Part shown: positions 19,158 through 34,172 of the stretch, piece by piece
Layout of the letters: each line of letters begins with the position of its first letter
How positions within the stretch are numbered: the stretch's first letter is position 1
DNA from: Macrobrachium rosenbergii
Taxonomy: Eukaryota > Arthropoda > Malacostraca > Decapoda > Palaemonidae
Direction: 5' to 3'
NCBI RefSeq assembly: GCF_040412425.1
Contig: NC_089794.1
Coordinates: forward strand, 5,515,831 to 5,579,830
Length of the DNA: 64,000 nucleotides
The notes under the pieces: generated by a model
Told to the model about the DNA's origin: nothing
Seen by the model: the letters and a program-made list of their open reading frames with translations, nothing else
Databases searched by the model: none
Position numbers and translations under genes: made by a program

Positions 19158-19635
19158 TCAGCAAGGGCATTTTTGGTGCTCCACAGGATAAACCCTATGC
19201 CACCGGCGTGCAACCAAGGGCGTGAGCGAAGGGCGTGGATTCCGTCTCTGGCCAGTATTTTCCATCTTATTCGGGAATGTTTTGTCGCTTGTCTCTCCCT
19301 CCGGACTTCCACAGGTGCCTTGTGGTTTCCTTGAAGAAGGGAGGATAAAGTCCGTGTTCCTTGGAATGTTTAATGCAGGCCGTTGTTGGTTTATACTTAG
19401 GATTTTTTCTATCTGCCATCTGTAGAACCACGCTTCCCTGTACACGACCTCTATGCCTTCTAATAACGTTTCCAGGGTTGGTTTGGGACCGTGGGCGCTT
19501 ACAGAATGTTGGAATATAGCCTGTTGGCTGAGGTGAGTGTGCAATCGTCGTCGTAGAGTGGTGGTGGTGACCTATGCAGAAATTGGTACATCTAAATTTA
19601 TAGAATACGTTGTTCGATTTCCCACATCTCTCCAT
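19158..19635 (-). pseudogene. GIY-YIG endonuclease domain of a PLE
   Basis: Two overlapping minus-strand frames carry successive parts of a PLE endonuclease. The first gives NNVFYKFRCTNFCIGHHHH, like the VVYKFxCxxCxxxYIG start of the domain. The second continues TTI/RRRLHTHLSQQAIFQHS and then a region ending WQIEKILSINQQRPALN, like the conserved R-x-L-x-x-H and the ExxxIxxxKPxLN-type C-terminus. A frameshift near the TTT-RRRL junction joins them, and the YIG Tyr is lost or changed (CIG). In PLEs this domain nicks target DNA for target-primed reverse transcription. Confidence 0.65.
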
Positions 19636-19755
19636 GGGGGTGGGCAGTGCTATTCCTCATTACAGGGGTGCTGACCAGCTTCGGTTGGCAGTAGACACGC
19701 AAGGAGACACTCTCGTTAAGAATTGTAGGTGTGACACCGTTGGCAATTATCCTAT

Positions 19756-19959
19756 TCAAGGCCTTGTCCTCAGCCTTAAACTAGTTATGATATGCCTTTC
19801 TGTGCTATAATTTGATGTTTCCTGGTGAGGCAGATGTCGTCGCTGTTTTTGTATGTAACTCTCAGTTAACTTCCAGTCATAACTGTTGTTAGTGAGGAAC
19901 TGCCTAACAAGTTCGTGTTCTGCATGAGTAGCTTTCCATGTGGAACTGTATAATTGCAC
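19756..19959 (-). pseudogene. PLE reverse transcriptase thumb fragment
   Basis: An open frame with THAEHELVRQFLTNNSYDW, resembling the ELExLxxxFxxNxYP region that follows the RT core in Penelope-like elements. It lies directly upstream, in the sense of transcription, of the endonuclease remnant. The RT catalytic core is absent. Confidence 0.5.
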
Positions 19960-20035
19960 GTCTCATGTACGCGACTACTACTGAGCATTTGTAAGTGTTA
20001 GGGCACTTCCCACGAGCGTTAAGTCACCATCCCAC

Positions 20036-20040
<5 letters not shown>

Positions 20041-20118
<78 letters not shown>
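20041..20118. repeat. (TA)n microsatellite
   Basis: TA dinucleotides with one CA interruption, then mixed AT-rich sequence. Confidence 0.97.
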
Positions 20119-20119
<1 letters not shown>

Positions 20120-20129
20120 GTATATATAA

Positions 20130-20252
20130 TATATATGAGAATATTATATACATAGAATAACATAAATATAAAATATATAAATATAAATATATATATAGAA
20201 TATATATATATATATAAATATATATAGTATGAGAATGTATAGAGAGATAGAG

Positions 20253-20283
<31 letters not shown>

Positions 20284-20530
20284 TATATAGATATATAGAT
20301 ATATATATAGAGAAAGAGAGAGAGAGATATAACAAAACAGGAAGTGTTATGATTGCATATAAAACATTGGCGCGTGAGTAATATATATATAATCATTAAA
20401 AATGCCTATATATGTCACCTGTGAGCTGACCTATATATAACTTTATATAGAACCTGAAAACTATCCGCTGATATCATTATCCCACCCATATATAAGGATA
20501 TTAATCAATTATATATACCCATATATATAT
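20130..20530 (+). repeat. TATATA-patched copy of the 21.05-21.33 kb segment
   Basis: Collinear with 21055-21330. Shared anchors are GAGAATATTAT, AACATAAATATAAA, GTTATGATT, AAAACATTGGCGC, and GTCACCTGTGAGCTG. Between anchors, unique bases are replaced by TATATA: GAGTAATCTAAAGCGCCTCA at about 21208 becomes GAGTAATATATATATAATCA here at the same length. Because the shared block continues into the 5' LTR of the gypsy element, this may be a truncated LTR copy. Confidence 0.75.
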
Positions 20531-20779
20531 GTTGTTAGATAATCTATAACCACTAAGATTTAACATGTTTATTTCCATTTTTTCAGGGGTAAACAGATGC
20601 CTTCTTTTGAAGGACTTTGATTTGGCATGGGATGGCCTCGATCATTGCCTGACATCACTTAGACCCCTGTTGTGTATAGTATCCTTCAAAAAGCTCCTTT
20701 CTCCAGCAGTGAAGGGACAGTTTAGAAGACAGTTCGAGAAAGGCATCTGTTATGTTTTTTAGAAGGTATTGGAGTGGCT

Positions 20780-20969
20780 TTGTTTGTGTGTGTATTAGTC
20801 TGTAAGATTTGCTTTCAGCAAACCTATCCATTGATTACATACATAATCCCGGGGTGTCTACACAGATAGCAAAGTGTCCGCCCTCTGACCAGCCAGCTGG
20901 GTTTGAACTCAACACTGACTTCTTATGAAGTCTGAGTCTGCTGCTCTACCAACCGAGCCATTGAGGCTC

Positions 20970-20972
<3 letters not shown>
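20780..20972 (-). mobile_element. tRNA-derived SINE
   Basis: Reading leftward from 20972: GGGAGCCTCAATGGCTCGGT with an A-box TGGCTCGGTTGGTAGAGC, then a B-box-like GAGTTCAAACC near 20905. A non-tRNA body follows with CAGAGGGCGGACACTTTGC. The tRNA-like head has the right A-to-B spacing, but the anticodon arm does not fold cleanly, so it is a SINE rather than a tRNA gene. The AT microsatellite starts exactly at its 5' side. Confidence 0.7.

Positions 20973-21053
<81 letters not shown>
20972..21053. repeat. (AT)n microsatellite
   Basis: Pure AT dinucleotides. Confidence 0.98.
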
Positions 21054-21057
<4 letters not shown>

Positions 21058-21175
21058 CTAGAGAATATTATTAGGAATAGCATAAATATAAAAGAGAAAA
21101 AGTAATGAGAAAGAACCATTAATCAAATGATTAATTAGAGAGAGAGAAAAGAGAGAGAGAGAGAATAACAAAGCT

Positions 21176-21705
21176 GTTATGATTACTTCCAAAACATTGG
21201 CGCAAGAGTAATCTAAAGCGCCTCATTAAAAAGACCTTTGTCACCTGTGAGCTGCTCTTTCAACAACAAACAAAACTTCCACTGACGTCACAATCCACAA
21301 GGGAAGGAATTAACAAAATCAAAAAGGACGTTGTTATAAAAGAAAAGGGCAGAACAGAAGCTATTGTCCCACCTATCGGTGGGATGGACATTTTCCTTTG
21401 AAGACCCTTCAAAAGCAAGCTTGAAGGGACAGAGAAACAGATTGAGAGGAGAGAGAGAGGTATCCAAGATTAGTGGAAGCCTCACCAGTTGTGGGTTAAA
21501 AGATGTAAGGCTCATACTTCGATTCAGTTAACTTATATATATAATGTATTCTTTACTACTGTGTTAATTAAGTAAGAAAACTGCACTGTGTTTTCCTAAG
21601 CCTCCTGGGATTCTAACAACTAACAACAAACAAAGCCAGAAACGATAGAGCAACAAATAAAAGAAATAAAAGAAAAGAACATTGTAACATTTGTTGGTGA
21701 CTTCA
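21176..21705 (+). repeat. 5' LTR of the gypsy element (boundaries approximate)
   Basis: Includes AAGCTTGAAGGGACAG through CCAGTTGTGGGTTAA and ACTTCGATTCA, all found again in the 3' remnant. A TATAAAAG lies upstream of that block. The right end is placed just before TTTGGTGAC near 21706, a common primer-binding-site context. Start TGTTATGA at 21176 is a guess based on the usual TG start. Confidence 0.55.
21335..21342 (+). promoter_or_regulatory. TATA box of the 5' LTR
   Basis: TATAAAAG about 80 bp upstream of the region shared by both LTRs, where U3/R would be expected. Inferred from position and sequence only. Confidence 0.4.
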
Positions 21706-22676
21706 TTACATTTGGTGACAATGGTATAGGATCCGAAGAAGATGTAAAAAGTGTTGTGTGAAGAATGAACAAGTACACATACAATGACTCCATAATGTAG
21801 GCAATACAAATTAACAAGCAGACCAAGATTTTAATAACAGACGGTGAAGTGAATCATAAAATCAACGAAACATTCCTACTAAGAATTATAAACATTACAG
21901 CTTAGAAAGCCAACAACTAAGAAACATTATTGAACAACAAGACCAACGCAAGCATACCAGTCAAACGGCAAAACAACGACGCCTGGGTGTTGGTGACTAT
22001 CAAAACACATGCAAACAGATTTCTGTACACAATGTGTTAAAACGGATGAGTGAATTTCATATGTATGACAAAACATTCCCATTGGTGGCTATCAACACAC
22101 ACCCAAACAGATTTCCATACACAATCTGTTAAAACGGATGAGTACATTTCACATGTATGACAAAACATTCCTGTTAGGGCTATTGACACACACCCAAAAC
22201 AGATTTCTATACACAATCTGTTAAAACAGGTGAGTGCATTTCACATGTACGACAAAACATTCCCGTTAAAAATCCACATTACAGGTGAAATCTAAGAAGA
22301 AAATGAATCCCTGATGGTCGACAAAACAGGAAAAGGGCAGTTTTAGTCAAGATTCAAAACCAGAAGTCACATCCTGCATATCTACAGCAAACTACAGTGT
22401 TGGTCACAAAAAGAAAAGTAAAACAGTTAAAACTGAACCACAACAGAAATAAGTAAGTAGTGATTGGAAAGTTATTTTATTCTCTCTCTGTAAGTGTATG
22501 AATTTTTTTTATTGTTTTCTCTCTCTCTTAGAAGGTATAAAACTTTTATAATTCTCTCTCAGAAATATTTATCCTGCCATATTTTTTTATGTTTGATAGA
22601 TAGGAATCTTTAATAACATAACATTCTTTTGATGATATATGTTTTGAATACTGTTTTATGATACAGTTGTAATATG
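21706..22676 (+). other. Leader region of the gypsy element
   Basis: Non-coding sequence between the LTR and the gag start codon. It contains the tandem repeat at 21995-22270 and A-rich sequence. No long frame. Confidence 0.55.
21995..22270 (+). repeat. Three tandem copies of a ~92-bp unit
   Basis: Units start at 21995, 22087 and 22178 (periods 92 and 91). Each contains CTATCAAxACACA, AACAGATTTC, ACACAATCTGTTAAAAC, GATGAGT and TGACAAAACATTCC with few differences. Located in the leader of the gypsy element, upstream of gag. Confidence 0.9.
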
Positions 22677-23969
22677 CAGGATTCGTTTGACAAATTGTTG
22701 AATACTATTAGAAATCAATCTTATAATTTAAGACCAACAACAGTTTGACATAGTCGAATTCCAGTGCCAAGTTCACGAATATTAACTCAAGAAAGTACTA
22801 ACACTAATAACACAAATAGCAATGATAATAAAAATACTAATAATACTAACACATTTCAATTTAGAACAATGATGCAAGTAGCAATCATTACACAAGCCAC
22901 TCGATTCTGTGGAAGAGTTGAAAGTTCAAATCCTGATAAAAATAGGCTAGAATCATATTCTGTGAACCAGTGGCTAGCTGATGCACAGTTGCATATCTAC
23001 AGGGAGAATAACAAATAAAAGAACTAAAATTAACGAAGCCTTGCTTCTCGTTAGTTCAGAAAGCGGTGATGCACATAGAACTTTGAATTCAGTTAGATTC
23101 TGCAAAATAACCACATGCACTGAATTTAAATGCAAAGTCTAAGTGATGCATTATACAATATTAATAAGTTCTTTACCCAGCATTATGATGGAGACTCCAT
23201 AGGAAATCTTCACACAGATGTTGAAGAATCGACACACAAAGTAATAGAAGACTTAAAGAAAACAAACATCACCATAGGAAATAAGAATGATTTTGGTGAT
23301 GAAAAGGATGATTTATTTAGTTTAAGATATGGTTTTGAATTACTTGTCATTTGGAACAATGTATACTGCACTCAGATAAAAAGGGAAAAAAACTTTCAAG
23401 TAGGTTAAAATAGACCCTAAAAGTGATAGTCTTACAGCTTTAATATCAATGAGGGAAGAAATCCAGAAGAAAGAGATAGATTTTTCTAAGGAGTTTGTAG
23501 GGATAACAGAAACACAAAATGAAAGGAAAGGTGGAAATACCAATGATTCGTATAAAAGAAATAACAAGTATAATGATAATTCCAGACAAGTAGGGAATAG
23601 ACAAACTTCCTTTCAAAGGAAATATGAACAAAATACTAGGAAAAAATGGAATCCAAATCAGAAAGGAAGGCAGAATCAATCGAGGAATGGTCCACCTATA
23701 ACAGATATCATAATGGTCAATATTCAAACACAAATAATTCAAAACCAGAGAACAATTCAGCTCAAGAAGCTAGACCAAAAATAATATGTGAAAATTGTGG
23801 GTATACCAATCATTCCACTAATGAATGCAAAAAGCCTAGAATCTGTGCAGTTTGCAAAAAGATCGGATATTTAATTAAAAACTGTTGGTTCAATAATAAG
23901 GAAGCCAACAGAGAGATTATAGAGATAAGTAACAGTCGCCCAAATATAAATAAATCATCCAGTCAGTGA
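22677..23969 (+). pseudogene. gag of the gypsy element, with CCHC zinc knuckle
   Basis: Begins at ATG 22677, meets an in-frame TGA at 22746, and stays open again to 23018. It resumes in other frames at 23130-23408, 23449-23784 and 23646-23969. The first part is Asn/Thr-rich, the middle contains REEIQKKEIDFSKEF, and the end is basic and Asn/Gln-rich. Near 23790-23830 lies a perfect CX2CX4HX4C zinc knuckle (CENCGYTNHSTNEC). A second one follows, but its His is Tyr (CAVCKKIGYLIKNC), as a single C-to-T change would give. Gag normally forms the particle, and the knuckles bind genomic RNA. At least three frame breaks. Confidence 0.8.
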
Positions 23970-24018
23970 CAATTAACCCCTTCAAGGTGATGAATGAGAA
24001 AAAGGAGAAACAATTACA

Positions 24019-24771
24019 ATGGGAAATGAAGGTTCATCTGCATTTTCCTATTTACATAGCAAAGAAGTAATATTTTCCATGAAAGAGGAAGAAATAAACA
24101 GAAAGGATCTGCCTATTGTAAAGATTCCAATAAATGGAAAGACATGTACTGTACTCATTGATTCAGGTAGTACTGTAAATATAATTGACAAAATAACTTT
24201 AACCAGATATTTAGGCATTACAGAAACTCAGATGCAAGGTCAAAGTAGAGTAATAAAAGGAATAGCAGGGAAACAGATTAAAAGTCTGGGGAATGTGAAC
24301 TTAGATATGAATATTTTATCACATAAATTTATTGAAAATTTTCTAGTTTTAGAAGACAGATTTTTTCCCGCACAAGTATTGTTCTCATTTAATTTAATGA
24401 GGAGATGTGGAATAATATTAGATAGTGGTGAAGGAAAGATTAGCCTGAAACAGGATAATCAGAAGAACGTATGTTTTATGCTTGACGAAGGAAAGTTTCA
24501 CCCTAATCCGATCAATTCGTCTGAGACATTTTCGACAAGCGAGCCAGACATACAGGAAAAGCAGAAAAGTAGCCAAAACAAGCAAGATAAAATAGAAACA
24601 GCTAAAAAAGAGGAATTCCCGCAATTACAGAATACAGAATTGTTGAGATGTGCACATACAGCTGATATATACTCAGATACAAATAATTACTCAGATATAA
24701 ATAATTATGATGACAAAACACTGAATCTAACGAAAATCAAGGCGCATATACCTATAACTATAGTAATATAG
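24019..24771 (+). pseudogene. Aspartic protease region of the gypsy element
   Basis: A 250-codon open frame. Residues about 35-50 include TCTVLIDSGSTVNII, whose DSG is the catalytic motif of retropepsins. About 35 residues later is IKGIAGKQIKSLG, a flap-like segment, and further on CGIILDSG, similar to the second conserved hydrophobic-Gly region. The frame continues into a low-complexity, Asn/Asp-rich linker and stops at 24771. Its active-site motif is intact, although the enclosing polyprotein is broken. In life it would cut Gag-Pol into mature proteins. Confidence 0.8.
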
Positions 24772-24773
24772 TA

Positions 24774-25747
24774 ATGGGCTGTGAAAGTGAAGGGAAAATT
24801 CTAAATGAAGTATTGCTTTTAGATAAAATAAATAAATCAGATATAAATAGTATAATAGAAGTAAGAGAAGAAACCACTGGAGATGCAGAACTTTGGTATT
24901 TTTCAGACATAAAAGAAATATGTTGTGTTAGCTCAGCTGATGATAATAAAGTACAATTCATTCTCAACGGAGCAGTAACTTTGTACCCAAAACGTTTAAC
25001 AAAAATATATTTGAGATCAAAAGAGGATGTAAAGGATAAGGATATTCTATTATTGAAAGAAGAATTGCCAGATTTTGTCAAAATGGATAATTCACTAGTC
25101 CACATGAATAGTGATAACTGCGAAGTTTATGTCCAAAACTATTCAGGTAACAGACTAACACTATACGCAGGCATATTCTTTTGCATAGGGATTCCTATTA
25201 ACAATCCTTTACTAACAGTAAAAGAAAAAGCATTTTTCTCTATAAATGGCCAAAACTCTCAAATAATTCAAGAGGTAAATAAAACAGATTTTCCAGAAAA
25301 TAGACACAAGTTAATTCAGGTGTTAGAGAAAAACAGAAATGTAATAGCTATAGAAGGAGATAAACTAGGAAGAACAAATGTTCTACAACATAGAATATTG
25401 TTAAATGATGGAGCCAAGCCATTTTTTTTTTATTAGGAGGGGCCAAAATATTTTCATCCTTAGATTTGCCTACTGGATATTGGCAAGTATCTCTAGATGA
25501 AGAATCGAAACAATTCACAGCCTTCAGCACACATAAAGAACATTTACAGTTTGAAGTAATGCCATTTGGACTCACATCAGTCCCATTAACATTTGTCAGA
25601 TTAATGTTACAAATTCTAGGAGATATAGAAAGTGTTGGAGCATACTTGGACGATGTTATAATTTTTAGCAAAGACTTAGAAAGTCACCTCAAAACATTAG
25701 AAATGGTCCTAGAGATATTAAGAATTGCAAGACTAAAAATAAAATGA
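24774..25747 (+). pseudogene. Reverse transcriptase of the gypsy element, internally deleted
   Basis: The first frame (24774-25436) ends with a stretch like HRILLNDGAKP, the usual entry to RT. A T-rich junction at 25424-25437 (ending TTTATTAG) follows, and the sequence resumes as GAKIFSSLDLPTGYWQVSLD. About 70-80 residues of finger domain, including the usual CxDYRxLN motif, are missing. After the deletion the first catalytic Asp (SSLDLPTGYW), MPFGLTSVP and the YLDDV catalytic pair near 25650 are present. The frame stops at 25745. The short similarity GGAGCCAAG against GGGGCCAAA at the junction suggests a microhomology deletion. Confidence 0.85.
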
Positions 25748-25765
25748 AAGAAATGTCAATTCCTG

Positions 25766-26539
25766 ATGAAATCCTTAGAATACTTGGGTCTTGTAATTAG
25801 TAAAGATGGAATGCACATGCAGGCAGGTAAAATAAAGGCAATATTTGAGTACCCAGCTCCCACTAATTTGAAAGTATTAAGACGGTTTCTAGGTATGGTA
25901 GGTTATTATAGACCTTTTATAAAGGGTTTTGCTACTATAGCCAAATCTTTGACAGAACTAACCAAGAAGGAGGCTAATTATGAATGGAAGGATGAACAAG
26001 AATCAGCCTTTCAAACACTGAAGAGCAAAATGACCAGGGACCCTGTTTTAGTCTACCAAGATTTTTCCAAAGACTTTTGCTTAGCTTGTGATGCCTCAAA
26101 TACAGGGCTAGGAGCTGTATTGTTACAAAAGTCCAAAACTAGAATGAGGGCAGTATAGTATGCTAGTAGAGTTTTAAACCCAGCAGAAAGACTCTATAGT
26201 ACCACAGAAAGAGAGTGTTTAGCTTTATATTAGTGTTTAAAGAAATTTAGACACATGCATTTAGGTGATAAGGGTTGTGCGCTTACTGATCACAAACCAA
26301 TTAGTGACTTATTTAAAAAGAGAACCTTTACCAACAACATGAGGTTCAATAGATGGTTCATTGGTGTATTAGAATTTGCCCCGGAATTCAGATATATTCA
26401 GGGGAAATTTAGCACCTTAGCAGATGCATTATCCAGATCTCAAGAAGAAACAGAAAAATGTATTACCACTAATACCTTTTATTTTGGTTGTCAAGAAGTA
26501 GATTTAGATCTAGAAAGAGTAAAAATAAAAAAAAAATAA
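25766..26539 (+). pseudogene. RT thumb and RNase H of the gypsy element
   Basis: Starts in LEYLGLVISKDG and RRFLGMVGYYRPFIKGFA, typical of the Ty3/gypsy RT connection. RNase H follows with CDASNTGLGAVLLQ (first Asp), STTERECLALY (Glu) and LTDHKPISDLF (Asp). TAG stops interrupt it at 26156 and 26231, the latter where Trp is usual (TGG to TAG). It ends in FRYIQGKFSTLADALSR, the usual end of the domain, followed by an A-rich stop region at 26527-26545. Confidence 0.85.
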
Positions 26540-26618
26540 AAAAACGGAATTCAGACGAATTGTAGGTCAGTTAATACTAGATGAATCCATAAAACATGAT
26601 TTTCAATTAATAAATAGA

Positions 26619-27780
26619 TTGTTGTATAAAAGGCCAACAGAGAAGAATGGTTGTTCTCGACTATACATCCCAAAAACACTAATCAGAGAAGTTTTAGAAC
26701 TAACACACTCATATAAGTTAGCAGGACATCCAGGAATTAACAAGACAATAAGAATCATAACCAGAAATTTATTTTTTTTTTGGCAAAATTGTAGTGAAGA
26801 TGCCAAAAACTTTGCAAAAAACTGTATAGTTTGTAATCAACATAAAGGTAGCGTAAATCTTAAAGCTCCACTTGAAAAATATCCATCAGAATTAAATCTA
26901 TTTCAAGTAGTAACTATGAACTTTTTAGGTCCATTTCCAAGAACTAATAGAGGCAATAAACAAATATTAGTCTTCTTAGGCTCTCTAACTAGATATGTAG
27001 AAATCGTACCAGTAAGAAACAGAGATGCAGGTACAGTAGAACAAGCTCATAAATGTAGAATTATCACAGGCATTCATGCCCACAAGTTCTTTCTGATAAT
27101 GCTGCTGAATTTACCAGTGATCTTTTAAAGAAAATATCTGAATTTTATGAAATAAATAAGTGTCAAATAACCGCTTATAAACCAAGTTCTAACGGAGCAG
27201 TAGAAAGAACTAATCGTAAAATAAAGGATATCCTGAAAACTTTAGTGGGCCCATGGGCAGAAGATTGGGACTTAGCACTAGAAGATGTACAGTTCACACT
27301 GAATAATACTGTAAATGAGACAATAGGAGAATTCCCACATTATTTACACTATGGCTATCAGAAAAGAATGCCTAACATATTATTAGATGATGCAACACCA
27401 CCCAGACATACGTATAACTATGATGACTATGTCGCATGGAAGACCACACTTGAGACAATCATGAAAACAAGGGCAAAATTTAAGTAGGTTCATAACACTC
27501 ATGCCAAATATTATAATAAAAGTACCATTAAACCAGACATTACAGTAGGTACTCAAATTTATGTACAAAAACATGTTCAAGAAGGGCCAAATGTAATGGT
27601 TTCTCCCAAGTTCACTGGACCATATAGAGTTGTAGAAGTGTTAAAATTAAACAAATATAGAGTAATTAATGAAAGTGATCTATAGAAAAAGTAGTTCACT
27701 GGAATCATATAAAAGCAGTAAAAACAGATCCATGGTCCACTAAAATTATAGATGGCATAAGACATTTAAAATGCAGTAGA
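26619..27780 (+). pseudogene. Integrase of the gypsy element
   Basis: The N-terminal HHCC zinc site is visible: LTHSYKLAGHPGINKT then CIVCNQHK. The core's first acidic residue is altered: NFLGPFP stands where DFLGP is usual. A frameshift near 27080 moves the rest into another frame, where LSDNAAEF (second Asp) and GAVERTNRK (Glu) are intact up to 27487. After a stop, the C-terminal domain is recognisable as KFTGPYRVVEVL and VVHWNHIKA to about 27750. Integrase would insert the cDNA into the genome. The Asp-to-Asn change, frameshift and stops each disable it. Confidence 0.85.
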
Positions 27781-27836
27781 TAATGTATAAACAAAATATA
27801 AATCTACAGAAACAAACAATAGCTAAATATGTACAT

Positions 27837-28400
<564 letters not shown>

Positions 28401-28439
28401 GTGTTGGACTGAAAATATCATAAATGTAATGTATGTAGT

Positions 28440-29243
28440 CATGTACTACAATTCAAGAAGTGCCCAAAGTGCTTGATGATAAATTTAATTTACTTGTACC
28501 TTTCAATACTAGGATCACAAACACATTAATCACTGTGTATCCATTTCCTTTGATAATTAATAAACAAATAATCACTCAAAACAGAACAGTAAGGCATTTT
28601 GCATTAGAAGAACGCGCTCTACTATCGTCATTCTTCACTGATAAACAATTTGATGAGTGTATTCTGTTAAAAGAACAGGAATATATACGTAAATTTGATA
28701 ACCTGTATAAGAATACTAATGCTTATCCCTGTATTCAAGAGATTGTGTTAAACCAAAACCAAGAAAAGGATGTATGTACCACAAACTGTGATAAACCTTT
28801 TGAAGCACTTATAACTGATCAAGAAATCTTTGTATTTTCACTAAATACTGTTGTAGCTAAAATTAAACGTCACAACATTAGTACAGAAATAAAGTTTTAA
28901 AATGTTCAATCTTTTACAACATCATATCAGTTAGTTATAGCAAACCAATTATATTATGAACCCTATCTTTTCACAACATAAATTCAACAAACATGTGTCA
29001 TACCAAAATTACTCCTATAAAATAAATGAATTTAAGTTGTCTCAGTTAGAATGAAAGAACCTTGAAAATTTGAACTATGTTGATGAATATTTCCACTATA
29101 AAGAAACTGTCTCCCCAATTTTATCATTAGTAAATCTAGTGGTAATAGTAATAACTGTTATTTTGTTTATTATATTAGTGAGAAAGCTTATTATAAAAAA
29201 AATACAAAGGATATTGACAGGACTCACAAATAACAATAATTGA
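28440..29243 (+). pseudogene. env-like remnant of the gypsy element
   Basis: A 146-codon frame (28460-28900) follows pol at the env position. It has regularly spaced Cys residues and a few NxT/S sites, but no motif that proves its family. Some spacing recalls the F-like envelope proteins of arthropod errantiviruses (inference). After further stops, a separate frame at 29110-29243 encodes a strongly hydrophobic segment of about 20 residues, then a short basic tail and a stop. This is the layout of a C-terminal membrane anchor with cytoplasmic tail. The 5' part has been lost or replaced by the AT tract. Broken and non-functional. An unrelated third gene is possible. Confidence 0.5.
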
Positions 29244-29314
29244 CAATTGATGTTAACATTATTTGTTACATGATAATAATTTCATATGTTTATTGTTCTG
29301 GATATTCATTTAAA

Positions 29315-29583
<269 letters not shown>

Positions 29584-29749
29584 CATCGTGCTTATCTATA
29601 TATAACATTAAATTTCTTAAACGATTTAGGAATGCCTTGACTGTACTGGCAGGTGATAAAATCATCCATAACGCCGAAATATTGGATGACGTAACTATTT
29701 TCCAAAAGTTAGTTGGACTTTCAAGTTTTTCTTCTGTTTAGAGGGAGAG

Positions 29750-30870
29750 AAACATTGCTCAATTACCTAAGGTTATAGGTCCGTTCTTACACCCCTCAAA
29801 ATATAGGCCGATTTAAGTTGCCCTTGTTTTATCTAAGGGTTTTGGGAAGAAGCTCTCTAAGTGTCTTTGTAAGTTTGTTGAAGATGCTAACCTGCCTCCA
29901 GTATTTTAGTATGGGTTTTATAAGGGCCTTGGAACTTGAGATGTAGTTTTGTCAGTATCTACCATCTTGCAAAGCACTCTTGATGAGGGAGCAGAGGCAT
30001 GCTTGGTCCGTTCAAGTTTTAGTGCAACCTTTGACCATGTAAATTATAAAGCTCTGATCTACAAGCTAAAGGTAATTGGGAATTGATGGATCTTTTATTA
30101 ATATTTTAAATCGAATTTTTAATAAGCAGAATGAAGGGTTCTTTCAGGTGTTCCTAGTGACATGTGACAAAATCTGAAGAACAAATTGATTGCATACACA
30201 GATGACGCTACCCTTCTAACAGCTGTTACTTCTAGGCAACTTAGGTCTCAGGTTGCAGAATTCTTGAATAGAGATCTGGTACACATTCATGAGAGGAGCA
30301 TGCTTTGGGGCATGAGGCGTAATCTCTCTAATGATCAAAGCATGGTAGTTAACCCAGGACACTTTTGTCTTTGTAACTTGATTTACATATAAATGGTATG
30401 GACTTAAATGTCAGTGACAATTTTAAGAGTGTATGTGTGGGTTTTGATAAGGAACTTACTCTTGAGAAGTTTGTACGCAATATTACTTACTGTTCCTCAA
30501 AAAATTGGTATCTTGCGGAAGTGTTTTCGAATGTTTCGTGATGGCGCTATTATATCTATGTTTTTTTTTTTTTTTTTTCTTTTCTTCTTCCTTGTCTGGA
30601 TTAGTGTCCTCCAGTGGGGTCTTCGGATGCTGAATTTCGTCTCAAACTGTGAAATAGAGTTATGTCATTTGTCAAGTTTATTTTGGGAACTTTTAATGCT
30701 GCCGTGTGACATAGACGTAAAGTGCGTTCATAATCTCTGTCGCATAAAATATATGTTAATGGCCCTCCCAGGTTAAACAGGGCCATCTTTTATTGCTTTA
30801 TCTGTTTTAAGAACAGAATCAATCATCTTCGTATCTAAGATGTCTGTGGTAGCATGGCTCATCCCTGGGT
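29750..30870 (+). pseudogene. Degenerate LINE reverse transcriptase
   Basis: In shifting frames the plus strand reads: HPSKYRPI then VLSKGFGKKLSKCLCKFVED (the YRPISLLPVLSK region), YGFYKGLGT, and SSFSATFDHVNYKALIYKL with the first catalytic Asp. IAYTDDATLLTAV near 30190 is the catalytic box with Ala changed to Thr. LNRDLVHIHE and LWGMRRNLSNDQSMVV, and later GILRKCFRMFRDGAI, follow the usual order of this LINE family. More than six stops or frameshifts. No endonuclease domain is seen upstream. A T-run at 30560-30578 has expanded within it. Confidence 0.75.
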
Positions 30871-33840
<2,970 letters not shown>

Positions 33841-33876
33841 ATATAATACAGCACGAAGGAACGCGTGCTTGAGAAT

Positions 33877-34167
<291 letters not shown>

Positions 34168-34172
34168 ATGTA

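Noticed and set aside
21995..22270. CRISPR-like array
   Set aside because: Units are directly adjacent ~92-bp tandem repeats without unique spacers, in a eukaryotic retroelement leader.
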